From the NCBI GenBank assembly GCA_963662155.1, contig OY759272.1, forward strand, positions 42,729,210 through 42,793,209: a stretch of 64,000 nt of DNA. Reading direction: 5' to 3'. Numbering within the stretch: position 1 is the stretch's first letter; each line of letters begins with the position of its first letter. The translations under genes were made by a program, and so were the position numbers. The DNA is from Lamellibrachia columna (lineage: Eukaryota; Annelida; Polychaeta; Sabellida; Siboglinidae). The notes beneath the pieces were generated by a model. That model searched no databases. It saw only the letters and a program-made list of their open reading frames with translations, and had not been told where the DNA came from. Below, one piece after another: positions 26,641 to 40,700 of the stretch.

Positions 26641-27233
26641 CAAAAACTCTCCTCTTCGCCACTGCCGTCGTCTTGTTATTGTCTTTGTTTTTGTTGTTCT
26701 TGTTCTTGCTGGGAGCAGATGCTATAAACGACACCGGTCATTATAGTCCTGGATGTCCGAGAAGAACCTGGGTCAGGTGGCTACTATTTAGTATAATTGT
26801 CTCGTGCTACTGTTATGTATTACATTTGATAATCATATACCTTCCTACGTAGTTAATTATACCATTCCATATCCCGTGAGCTATTTGTGTAAGCAGTAAA
26901 CTTACCAGTTATGACCTATTTGAAATCCGTTTGATTTTTTTACAGTAGTCCGAACTTCTCTCGGGCTTTCTGTTCATTCTTGTTGTAGAAAAGATTGCCT
27001 GCTATGTCTTTGGTGGCCTATTATTAATTTTGCCGTGTCTGTTTCCGGCGAGATCTAAGATACCTCTTGGCAATGGGTCAAATTCCTACCTTCTTTTAGA
27101 CTCATCAGCAAAACGTACAAACAAAGACACTGTCTTGTTTCATTTATGTCTATACGTAACTTAGTTAATACGTGGATAGATTTTGCATGGTCCCATGCCT
27201 TTTTGCTGATACATATACATATATACATATTTA

Positions 27234-27790
<557 letters not shown>

Positions 27791-27794
27791 GCGG

Positions 27795-27925
27795 TAATAC
27801 CATTACGTAGTTTCCAGATCAAAATCTATATTAATCTGGAAATAACGTCATTGCATTATTATGTAATGTAATTACGTAGTTTCCAGATATATATATATAT
27901 ATATATCTGGAAACTACATAATTGC
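27795..27925. repeat. Palindromes upstream of peptide gene B
   Basis: TTCCAGAT...ATCTGGAAA hairpins flanked by ACGTAATTAC-type sequence, two in a row. Related to 18,068-18,262 but differing in number and internal AT length. Confidence 0.7.
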
Positions 27926-28183
27926 ATTACGACTATTATAGTTGTCGTAGACTTGTCAAACTCGAAATAACTGGCTGGCTCCGAATATAACAATCCGACT
28001 GACGTGCTTTGTAGCCCAACCAATCAGAAGTCTGCTGCGAGCACACTCGCCCACTGACCAATTGGCCCGACGTACATTATCGGTATTGAAGAGGTGAGTA
28101 CATAAGAAGGTCGGCTATCTGTATCAACCATTCCTGCGAATTTTCAATCAATCGTCACTGAACTAGAGAGCCATACTGGGAAC

Positions 28184-29451
28184 ATGAAACAGACGGCCTA
28201 CTTGGTGGTAGCTCTTTGCCTTCTGTGTATGGCGCCGTTCGTCTCAGGTTGGTACTACTCTACGTTTTATTATTAACGCCAACAGCAGCATGGTTCGTTA
28301 TTTTTCTCAGTTTGTCACAATAAGATATTGTACACAAGGTTGACGCAAATAATCGGCAGTGTGATATTTCACGTTTGAACTGTGTGACCTTCACCAAGTA
28401 CAACGTCGCGTCGTTTCGCCTTCCGTTTTCATGATGGCCACATGGAAGTAGAAATGTGAATACAATCTTATATTAATCATCCAGGTTAACAACAAGACAT
28501 TAAATTTTGTTCGTATTGATCATAACCGAAATTCTGGAAAAGATCCGCTTTTTCATAGAGGCATGAGTAACTTGTAAGTACAACATTGTGTCAGTAGAAA
28601 TGTGGATACAGTCTTATATTAATCATCCGGGTTTACAACAAGACATTTGTTCGTATCGATCACAACCGAAATTCTGGAAAAGACCTGCTTTCTCATATAG
28701 GCGTAAGTAACTTGTTTCGTACAGGCTTGGGTGGCAATTACAATGGCGAAGTATTGCCATATCTGACAGGTCAGGATTTGATACTCGCTCGCTACTGTTT
28801 CACACAATCAATATAACTTTTGCCAATACACTGAACTCCGTGAATTGTTTAAGTTAAATTGTTTTTCCTGACACATTTATGTAAATCAGGATTCGCTGGT
28901 GGATTTCACCGTGTTTCCTCTTAGTGTAAATAACTCGTGAGAAGCCTTTCACTTATCTCATTTGCAGAGTTGTGTGGACAAAGACAATGTCTGCTGAAAT
29001 TGTCTTAAAACATAGTGTGAATACGAAAATAAAGCATTTTTGTAACCCCAAATTACAGCTTTATAAATGCACTGAGATCGCAAAATGAAACTACGATTGT
29101 TATATTAGCATTGCTATCGCTAATAGACTTCTACATTTGAACTAAGATGCGATCAACCAGGTGATGCGTGTTGCTTAAAGCAAGGGGTGAAGTGAGGCGC
29201 TTTGAGCAATCCCAAGGACTGGATTCCGTGCTGTATAAAAACGTACATTTACCCTTTATCTTTTTTGTTTAGGGCGCCACATGCAATCACTCGAACGGCG
29301 TCAGCGGAACGTACTAGACCTCGGACCGTCCGAACGCAAGATGTTCCTGGACAGCTTCTGTCTGCACTGCAGCATGCGACCGTACATGTGCGGGAAGTTG
29401 ATTTCCCTCTGTCTCGTCACTGCACCCCCCTTGGCTCCGAGTGTGCAGTGA
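28184..29451 (+). CDS. Secreted four-cysteine peptide precursor, copy B
   Basis: Exons are 28,184-28,247 and 29,273-29,451, and the protein is 80 aa. The signal peptide is identical to copy A. The only amino-acid difference I find is Glu to Lys in SEREMF to SERKMF, which makes an Arg-Lys pair 7 residues before the first cysteine. The likely 3' UTR exon is 32,179 to about 32,346 with AATAAA at 32,321. The promoter is less similar to copy A than the gene body is; a second CCAAT (CAACCAATCAG) is present near 28,018. Same uncertainty about function as copy A. Confidence 0.75.
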
Positions 29452-30288
29452 CGTTGGACTCCTCGCGTAAGTTGCTTCGGTTTTGAGCTAGATGGGCTGT
29501 CGTATAATTAAATTGACCACATTCTCTTCTCTAAATTAACAATGTTATACATCATGTTTCAAAGTGAAACAAAAGTCGTGGTTTTTGGTCTATGCGCCTA
29601 TAAGAGTTGCTAAACATAACCATTTGCAACTACAATTAAGAATATCACGCCAGTGATTTATTAGGAAACCCTTGTTGAAAACACATCTTAATTTCATGGG
29701 CCGCGCCATACTGTGACATAGCATTACGTCACGAGTGCGGTATTCTTGCAATGTTCGCTCGCCAAATTAAAATATATTCGTATACACCTATTCCTATTGT
29801 TGCCAATAGGATATGGTCATGCTATTTGCGTCCAAACTCAACTTATGTAACATATGTTGGCCTTTGTTTACTAAACAAGTCTTATTTCTGGCAAAATAAC
29901 ACGTTTGTTTGAGATTTTGCATTGGCTTTGTAAATGCCGGCCTACCCTAATACGTCACTTCAATCTCAGTCACCCAGAATTAATAGAAGTGCGCATGCGC
30001 TTATTGGTCACGCTGGTTAACATGTCAGCTCTCGGAGATGACCGGATTCTCAAACTTTTAGAACACTTTCTGGCGTGATATTCTTGATTTTAATTGCACG
30101 TGGTTAGTTTTTATTATCTCTTTTAGGTACAAACTATGACATTTGTTTCGCTTTAATATTTATTGCTGTAGTATATTCACCGTCAGCAATTGAATATACT
30201 GAATCAATCAATAATCGATTACAGACCAATAAATCGGCCGATGAAAACAATGGCGTATTTAAAATCTCGCAAACGGCGGTCAAACTTA

Positions 30289-31481
30289 GTCACCAACTAG
30301 TTTACCGTGCTACCAACTAGTTCACCGTGCTATCAACTATTTCACCGTGCTACCAACTAGTTCACCGTGCTACCAACTAGTTTACCGTGCTACCAACTAG
30401 TTCACCGTGCTACCAACTAGTTCACCGTGCTACCAACTAGTTCACCGTGCTACCAACTAGTTCACCGTGCTACCAACTAGTTCACTGTGCTACCAACTAG
30501 TTTACCGTGCTACCAACTAGTTTACCGTGCTACCAACTAGTTCACCGTGCTATCAACTATTTCACCGTGCTACCAACTAGTTCACCGTGCTACCAACTAG
30601 TTTACCGTGCTACCAACTAGTTCACCGTGCTACCAACTAGTTTACCGTGCTACCAACTAGTTCACCGTGCTTCCAACTAGTTTACCGTGATACCAACTAG
30701 TTCACCGTGCTACCAACTAGTTTACCGTGATACCAGCTAGTTTACCGTGCTACCAACTAGTTCACCGTGCTACCAACTAGTTCACCGTGCTCCCAACTAG
30801 TTTACCGTGATACCAACTAGTTCACCGTGCTACCAACTAGTTTACCGTGATACCAGCTAGTTTACCGTGCTACCAACTAGTTCACCGTGCTACCAACTAG
30901 TTCACCGTGCTCCCAACTAGTTAACCGTGCTACCAAGTAGTTTTCCGTGCTACCAACTAGTTTACCGTGCTACCAACTAGTTCACCGTGCTACCAACTAG
31001 TTCACCGTGCTACCAACTAGTTTACCGTGCTACCAACTAGTTCACCGTGCTACCAACTAGTTTACCGTGCTACCAACTAGTTCACCGTGCTACCAACTAG
31101 TTTACCGTGCTACCAACTAGTTCACCGTGCTACCAACTAGTTTACCGTGCTACCAAGTAGTTTACCGTGCTACCAACTAGTTCACCGTGCTACCAACTAG
31201 TTCACCGTGCTACCAACTAGTTTTCCGTGCTACCAACTAGTTTACCGTGCTACCAACTAGTTTACCGTGCTACCAACTAGTTCACCGTGCTACCAACTAG
31301 TTTACCGTGCTACCAACTAGTTCACCGTGCTACCAACTAGTTTACCGTGCTACCAACTAGTTCACCGTGCTACCAACTAGTTTACCGTGCTACCAACTAG
31401 TTTACCGTGCTACCAACTAGTTTACCGTGCTACCAACTAGTTCACCGTGCTACCAACTAGTTTACCGTGCTACCATGTAGT
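30289..31481. repeat. 20-bp minisatellite, about 60 copies, gene B intron 2
   Basis: Same length and same order of variant units as 20,623-21,815, at an exact offset of 9,666 bp. Confidence 0.97.
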
Positions 31482-32101
31482 GGTGTAACAGGTTATAAAA
31501 GAAAAACAATAAAAAAATCATGTAGTTACACGATATCAATTCAAAACGTTCAAACCCAAACAAAAAACAACGGTGTGCGTATATGATGGGATTTTACTGA
31601 TGTTATGACAAGGCCGATGACAGGCCCTCCGTGCTACGTCTCTTCCTGATGACGGTGGTATTGCCTGCGTATTTGTTTTGTTCCCGTGGGGGACTACGTT
31701 GATGCAAACACGCACGTTTAATTAAAATTGATGCACCGTGTGACCGCGGCCGGAAGCCGTTCCCGGCCCACCACAGCGGTGAACCAGTTAATGCAGAGAT
31801 CGCTCGCGGCTTTACCTGCGCGGTGGGGTTTCGTCGTCACGACTCTCAAGCACAGGGAACAATAGACATATTTTGATTAGCAATTACGATTCTAAACATC
31901 AGATGCCCCCAGAAGAAGACTAAAGGTTATACATGATACGTCATCTTCTTTGTCTAAAGCGCATAATTATTATGTCGTAAACCATAGCCGCAAACGCTTA
32001 ATAATGTCTTATTGTAATATTAGTGAGTCTGCTGAATATGAAGATGGAAACGATATGATGACAGGACTGTTTAGATTGGCTTGTCGATATTGAACTTTGG
32101 C

Positions 32102-32156
<55 letters not shown>

Positions 32157-32380
32157 TTCTTTATTTATTTTATTGTAGACAGATGGCAGAATCAATCGGA
32201 GACAACGACCATATCTACGCCCAACGACATTTGCGATACCCCGCACCTGACGTCCAGCAACCGTGAAAGACCGTGGTCTGGCCGCGCTTCAGGGCCGTGC
32301 GCTCTGTGGGTGTAATGGACAATAAACCCAACTCTGATGTTATATTCTGTTGTGTCGATTGAAGTAGCATAAACTTCATG

Positions 32381-32666
32381 TATATTTATTCAAAGAGGAG
32401 ATGAAATTGAAGTGTTTAAGATATTAAATGGGTATGAAAACATTGATACAAATATTTTTCTCACTCAAGAAAGATAATAGAACAAGAGGACATAAGGTAA
32501 TATTAGTAAATGATTAGTGTAGATTGGATATCAGGAAGCACTCATTCTCACAGAGGACAATCAATGAATGGAACACATTATCTACAGATTGTGTAACTAC
32601 TGCTAGCAGCGTGAATATGTTTAAAAACAACTTTGACACATATCTCAGGAGGGCGGATTACACATA
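32381..32666 (+). pseudogene. LINE C-terminal remnant, copy B
   Basis: Duplicate of 22,715-23,000. Confidence 0.75.
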
Positions 32667-33188
32667 GATTACAAATGTTGGACTGCTTTGGATGGCAATC
32701 TTGTTAAATCTTGTTTTGTTAGATCGTATTGGAAAATTACCGTCAAAGTTATTGCTACATCAGCTGCATCGTCAATGAGACCAGATCAACATGTAGGTGG
32801 CGCTGGTGTGCACCATGTGGTGCAGATCAGTTGACGCTATATTAGAAAATGTTCACCTCACTAAACTACATTTATTCGCCTAATGACACAATTGTACTAC
32901 AAAGTGCATAATAATGCCTAAATTTGGTTCTTATTTGCCGGACTGGTGAGTTCATTTCCTCGGAAATATCACGACCAAGAGAAATCTAAATAAGTGAGTC
33001 GGTTAATATAATATTATTTCAAAGCTATATTAAGCGATGTATCGAGTTATTGTACCGATGTATCTGACAGTAGCAACGATTAAAAAATAGCACAAAGATT
33101 TCTTTGTATTATAGCAATTCGGCTCAGCAGGCCCCTTCCAATGTTTTTGCCGTTAGCCTGGACTGCAGAATCAATCGTTTCTATCAGA

Positions 33189-33460
33189 CAAGAGACCATC
33201 CAGTGTAGTAGTTAGCACATCCGCATTGATTGCGAGACTTCTGGGTTAAAGACCTGGACGCCTATTAGGGTACAAATCTGGCTCTCAACACTTGGGGACT
33301 GAGCATCCTTCGTGACCCGGTTGATCACGTTAATGTCAGTCCCGTCTCGTTAACTGGGGACGTAAAAGAACCACTGAGGACGTCTTGCACCCTGGCAGTG
33401 ACAACGCTCAGTGCTTGGCAATAACATGCTCTGAAAAAGGTTGTTGAACGAGGCCTCATT
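33189..33460 (+). mobile_element. Possible tRNA-type SINE, copy B
   Basis: Duplicate of 23,527-23,800. Confidence 0.4.
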
Positions 33461-33544
33461 AGACTATCAGATTCTGATAACCACAACGAATTCACAGACT
33501 AGTCAGTTAATATAATGCTGCTGATTGCTGGAAACAGCTACGAA

Positions 33545-34737
33545 TCAGCGCAGTCCGTCCTTTCGGCTGTACAGCACGGTTGGCAGGCGACGGTAGAAGT
33601 CCTCGTCGAGCGACGGGGCCGCCATGGTTCGGTTGCGGTGTCGCTCCTCTAGACAGTCGAGCGCGAGGTACTGGTAAGTCAGGTGAAACTTGTTGGCGAA
33701 CAGCTCCGGGCGGCCGCCCAGCCACGGAACATCGCCGACCGCAAATACACAGATGCCGCGGACCTCTCGCCCGGCACACACGCGACCCGGGTAGTTCATG
33801 CCCAGCCAGTGCTTGGCTCGCATGATCGGGTGGAAGGAATATTCGGAGGCGATGTCCAACGGTCCTATCACGCGAACACAGGCAGAGAAACAGTTGCTCG
33901 ATGTTAAGCAAGAATAAATGTTTAAAACTATGTAATAGTTTTATGTATAACGCTGCGAACTTTTAAGGCGCTACATAAAATTTTTTAATAATAATTATTA
34001 TTATTATTTTAGTAATATTATTGTACGTATTCTAAGCTAACACTAACTAGCTAAGTAGAGGGGTGTGATGAACTAACACGCGACCGCGGCAAAAAGATCG
34101 CAAAATCGGATTAATCATTCCTACTGCTCCAACAAATGGAATTAACGATAACCGCAGTCACGAGACAACACGCACGCACAACACGCATGTATAACATACA
34201 CGCGCGTGCATGTACAAACACGCACGTCCTAACCCCTTGCGCATGTCTGAACATCCGTCCTAACACGCACGCACTCACGCATGTATGCACGCACGCACAT
34301 ACACACTTTTAGCGGTCGGACAGCCAGTCCCGCGTCTCTGGCGTCACCGCTGACCAACTTACCTTCGTATCCGCCAGGGGCGTTTAGGTGAACGTTGTAA
34401 TTGAGCACGTTCCAGTAGTGTTCGCTAGGGTGGCCGGTGTCCCAACACCACTCGAGGTAGCGTTGACCGACTTCACTCTCAATGATATACTCGACCATGT
34501 GTCGCGAGAACAGGCCGTGAAGCTCTCCCTTGAAGAAGGTAATATTGAAGGGCGGTCCCTCCTTCGGCGTCATCGTGTTGAAGAAGATCGTCTGTTGATA
34601 CGTTTTGCTCCAGCGGTGCGTCCAGTGATACAATACACGCGACATGTCCATTCTGAAAGTTATGATAGATCTTTCATATTCGGTATATCCAAGTTGTTTT
34701 TGTTGTTGTAGTTATTGTTGTTGTTGTCGTTTTTGTT

Positions 34738-34778
<41 letters not shown>

Positions 34779-37700
34779 GCCGGTGGCGGTGGCGGTTTTG
34801 ACACGTCATCAGAAGAAAGAACAACGCTCGGTTTGTGAAGGTCAGCTTATGTAACTACTATTGTACGATGGTATACGTGGGATGTCTTGTGTTTTAATAA
34901 TTAATTTAGCCATTTGTTGCTGACCATCTGCCACGCATTTCATTACACCGCAGCGCGGACACACATGTACATACACACTTCTACATACACACTTGTACAT
35001 ACACACTTGTACATATACATTATAAGCAGAAAGCAGCAGAAATATACATTATATAACATGCAACTACTCGTCCTTGTTAGTCTAATACGCGCGCCGACCG
35101 ACACGCACGCACACACGCATGCACGCACGCACACAAACACACCCACATTGTTCAACTCAAATGTTTTCAGTGCGTCGGTGTTCTATGTAATGTCAACAAT
35201 ATGGCCAGGGCGTTCTCAATGACGTTCCCTCTCAACTGACATTGACACTACGCGTGAATTCTTTCAGCAGTTATTAGTTTTATTTCAGAAAGATGATCTC
35301 AAACGTTATTCAACTATGAAAGGAGCATACAATGAATCAACATTGATCAATAGTCTGGGGCCTTGTGTAGTCACTATAGCCCCTTGGGCTTGCGATGATT
35401 ATTTAGTTTTCTACGAACAAATATATTATTTATTATGCAAATTAGTGACGGAACATGTGCGCCAATTTAAATGCCATTTTCATGACTATTCACGAAAATC
35501 AGTTGTATAGAAATAGTTTTTTCATTAGTCAGTATGTGTGCTGGACTGCGTGCTGCGTGTATGCGTGCGTTCTCCAAAATATGCCCGTCCGCACGTACCT
35601 CTCCATGGAGCCGGCTATGTCATTGGAGCCGTTGAAGATTTTTGCGATGCGCACCAACTCGAGATTAGTGCGGAGCGGGAACTCCTGGCCCGTCAAATTG
35701 ATGTAATATTTCCACTTTCCTCGGTGGTACTTGGCTAAGTCTCGCATGCAGTTGATGGCCGGCAGGAGGACGCTGAGAACATCATCAACCACCCTTAACT
35801 ACAGCATGGGAACAACAGTCATCACTGCGTGTCTGTTGCCGCTTCTTATGCCGCTGCTATTGCTAGCTAATGTATTACACAATGTCGAGTAATAGTAAGA
35901 ATCAACTCCTATGGCGACTCTATCCTCAGGAACCTGAGCTCAGAGGCGCAACAAAACAGAATCATTAAGCACAGTCATGAACAGGGACGCGCAAAAGTCA
36001 TTATCAGAACGAGGGACAACTGAAGATTTATGGTGGAAATGCAATTTGGAATAAATATGTCTTGAGGTTTTTTTCGGAAAATAGCTACAGTTTCAGATGT
36101 TTTCAAAGTGATGGGGAGTTCATTCCAGACCCTAGGCGCAGTGACAGAGAAAGCACGTTTACCCAAGTTAAGTTTTGTTTTAGGCACAATAAGTTGTGAA
36201 ATTGATTATCTGAGCTGCCTAGGGATATTTGAATAATAATTGCGTAACTGCATACTCATACAACTAGTTGAATCGCACATGTCATTTTATAAACAACAAC
36301 AAAACCAGAAAAAAGTAATCAGAAAGTAATTCATTGAGAAACTGTATTACTGAAGACAGGGTGAACGTGTTTTCGTCTAGGCCACTGTCTGTGCACTGAC
36401 GGACACGTCAGTTACATGGCGGTTGGCAGCCGGATAGTTGGTAAACTAGTTAATATATCAGCGTCGAACACGAAACGTAATGATAGGTTGCATAAAATAC
36501 AGAAAACATTAGCTTCAATGTGTGGGCAGGTCACTTGGTGCCGATGGAGGGGGGGAGGCGACTACCTAAGAAAGCAGAGGCGATGAAACAACCAGGCCGT
36601 GGGGAAAGGGGAGAACTACATAAATAAGGATGTAAGAAAGGCAGAGGAGGGTGAAAAGTGGAGGGAGAAGGCTGCCGATATGGAGAAGTGGAAAGGGATA
36701 ACAGTTGGGGCGGTACAGCAATAAGTGAACTAGCCTCACCCCTGTAAAATGAACAACAAGGAAGAAGGGTGTATCCAACAGAAGGGCGCACGCGTGCGCA
36801 CTCTTTTATATAGCCAAAAGAATGCAGTTTCTTACATATACGCGTGTTTCGCGTACCTTACGTCACCCCACTTGATCTTGTCGAGATGCGACGCGATGAA
36901 GACGTTGTCGAAGCAGGCCACCAGACGGCGCATGATGCGGTGAATGAGAAGCGACGTCTTCGTGTCGATGTGAAAGCAGTAGATGTTCTGCGGCTGGTAG
37001 ATGGCGCGCAGGAGTCGCTCCGCCTGCTCCACGTCCTTGTACATGGCAATACTGCAAGACACATACATCGTGACAGTGGGTGCACGAGTCATCGTCGTCG
37101 TCTTCACAGTCGTCGTCGTCGTCGTCGTCTTCACATTCATCGTCGTCGTCGTCTTCACAGTCATCGTCGTCTTCACAATCATCGTCGTCGTCTTCGCTGT
37201 CATTGTCATCGTCTTCACAGTCATCATCGTCATATTCATTGTCATCGTCGTCGTTTTCAGTTATCCTCGTTGTATTCACAATCATCGTCGTCGTCAAAGT
37301 CATTGTCGTCGTCTCCGTCTGTCATCGTCGTCTCCACAGTCATCGTCGTCTTCACAATTATCGTCTTCTTCTCAGTCATCGTCGTCGTCTTCACAGTCAT
37401 AGTCGTCGTCGTCGTCGTCTTCAGTTATCGTCGATGTTTTCACGGTCATCGTCGTCGTTTTCACAGTCATCGTCGTCATCAAAGTCGTCGTCGTCTTCAT
37501 ATGCATCGCCATCGTCTCCGTTGTCATCGTCGTCGTCAAAGTCATCGTCGCGGCTATTTTCACAGTCATCGTCGTCGTCGTCGTCCCCACAATCATCGTC
37601 CTCTTCGTTGTCGACGTCGTCGTCCTCACACTATTCGTCATCTCCATCATAACGTTCGTCCTCACTGTTAATGCCGTCGTCGCTTTCATCATCTACGTGT

Positions 37701-40700
37701 GTGTCGCAATCATCATAGAACGTATATTATGTGATCCAGTCGCCAATATTTCTATTTCGTTCATTTATTTTAGCGGCTTATCGTAATTATCGAATTAAAC
37801 TGTTCATTCCATTCTTATCGACACACACAATATTAACATTAAGTTAAATTAACAATGCATTGATCATATGCATTTATTAAACAAGTAAACACGGCCAAGT
37901 CAACCAGTTCGTTGTACCTGAAAGCAAGCGGGAAGTTCTCTTCCTCGGCCGTCAAAGGGATGTCGACGTAGCCGCGGTGTCGCCGGAAGTTGTCGCAGTC
38001 CCGCAGCCACTCGTCGTACGTCTCCTCATAGATCGGCACCTTGGGACGCGTCGCCATCACCTTGGAAACCAAAAATCGCAATGCTGACCCAATCATGTCG
38101 TGAAAACGTCGACCATTACAAAAATAATAACCATCCGATGGCTTGATTGCCGTAATTGTACTGATAAATAGAGGCAATTTCAGGAATTAGTATGTCATTA
38201 AGTTGTTACGTGCAATGTAAGTTCATCACGCAGCATGATCGACATGATCTTCACCTTACGACAGCTGCAAGAGAAGACAGCCGAACATAACAAACCGCTT
38301 TACATCGCATTTGTTGATTTTTCAAAAGCGTTCGACTCGATCAGTCGCCCTTGTCTCTGGCGATTTCTCTCGAAATTTGGCTGACAAGTTCATATTGATG
38401 CTGCGGACATTCCATGAGGGCATGCAAACACAGGTGATGATTGACGGTGAGATGACGGATGCATTTCCTGTTGAGTTCTAGCGCCCACACTTACTCTCTT
38501 TTTTTAGGTATACTACTATTTGGTATACATACTTGGTACACTTGGTAGTGTACTCTTTCAGCCGGTGTCTAGATACCTCAAATTCTTCTTGAAGGTGTTC
38601 AGAGTAGAATCTTGTTAAATCTTATTGGAAAATTACCGTCAAAGTTATTGCTACATCAGCTACATCGTCAGACCGGATCGCTGGTGTGCGCCATGTGGTG
38701 CAGGTCAGTTGAAACTGTATTAGAAACTGTTCACCTCACCAAACTACGTTTATTTGCCTAATGACACAATTATACGTTGTCATCGTCGTCGTCAAAATCA
38801 TCGCCGACATCGACACTGTTTATTCTTTTCGTGGCTGCAGTGCTCGAAGTTTGAAATCGTGACACCACCAAAGGCGTTTACATAGCAACACGCTCCGAAG
38901 GAAGGCTTTTCGATGTGTCCCGCCTCAAAGAGAGACGAAGGTATGACAACTGTGCGTTCGGGATCTTCTGAGGCAACACCTGCGCTTCAAATCTGACCGA
39001 TGCGATATTTCTTATCACATTATGGTTTGATATACAGGGGACTCCTCTTAATAGAATCACTTCGGGTCAGAGCAAATTGATTTCATTTAGCGGCCGATTA
39101 TGTTATCCGCGATTCTATTAAGCGGTGTCCACACTACACATAAAACAACACGTCACGATGCAGTTGCATCTGACCAATACCTTGCAATTGCATCGGTAAC
39201 CATATAGTACTTCCAACTTGGGCAAATGTTAGCCCAATGTATGCTGCTATATTGGTCCAATGTTGGCATATTGTCAACTTATCATTGGCCAAGACTGGGA
39301 TGTCCACAGGGCCAATATTGGCCCAACCACGGCAACCAGTTGCTTCGCCTAACACTGGACAAACATTGGCATGCAATGTATGGCGTTATATAGGTCTGGT
39401 ATTGGCACACCATCATTGGCATAGGGTTGGCATGCTAATATTACGGCTGACGTTCTTTGCCAATGTTGGCCCAAGCAATTAATGCTATCTGGATATGCAC
39501 GGGGTCTGGATCCGTGCCTGTTTTGTGGATGTTGTTGATGGTCTGTCCTGACATACCTCCTGAGCTCGGAGGTGTTCCGTCGTATCGTTGGCGAGGATAG
39601 CGGCGCAGTTGACGAGGTGTGTGTACTTGATCCCAGGTACCACATACGTCTGCCGTCGATACGCGTAGTAATCCGATGTGCGATTGGGCGCCTCCGACGA
39701 TTCCCCATTCATTTCGTTGTTCTCGTCCGGCCGCCCGATGGCGCTGTCATCTGTAGAGGAAATGTTAACGAAACGTCGGCACGGCAATCTCGCGAAGTGA
39801 GGCTAAGTGAAGTTTAGAAAAGTAGATTTGTCTGGATTGTTATATCGTTTCTTGTTCTTAATGGTGCGAGTGTGCAAACAATATTGTCGGTATCGTTAAA
39901 GAGTAAATATTCAGAACCCAACTTTTTACAAAATGGCCTATTGTTTTAACTAGCAAAAATACAAATCCTCCTGACGGGATAACTTGGTAGTTCATAGAAG
40001 TTAATTCGTAGTTATTGTTTACAATTGTTCACAACGCTATGCGTTTTTATACGATTGTCCCAAGTTACGTAAACCATCAGTGCAATATTATGTGCTAGAA
40101 AGCGTTACGTACAAAACCGGCAGGGGCGGTCTGCGTAACTTGGAACAATCGTACAAAACACATATAGCGTTGCGAACAATATATGAACATTAATTCTACG
40201 AATGGTAAGGTACTAGTAGTGTGAATTTCGAAAAAAAAGTGTTACGGATCTTTCCTGGGGTCGATGAACCCTTGATAATTTGGCCCCGAGATGCAGACAC
40301 ACGCGCACGCACGCACACACGACACACGCACACACGATCACACGACACACGCACACACACGCGCGCGCGCCCACACACACAAACGCATGCACGCGCGATT
40401 ATAGTAAGATTGTTAGTTGCTATAAATAACAGGTAACATTCTCGTTTCTGAAAAGTGGATGTCCAATAGTATAATTCCAGTGTAGGGTGTATCATTCCAT
40501 GATTATGCCTACTTACAAGGTGTATTTTGCGAGTCGTCGGTTGGGTGGCCACGGGACGGCCGAACGTGCCCAGCTCCGTCGTAGTCTCCGGGGAAGCGCT
40601 GTCGGTCCAGCAGCTCAATGTAATGATAGGGCGTCGCCGCTAGCGACACTGGCCTCGGCGGAGTGTACGTGTACAGGTAGACACTGAAGACAAACAGCAC

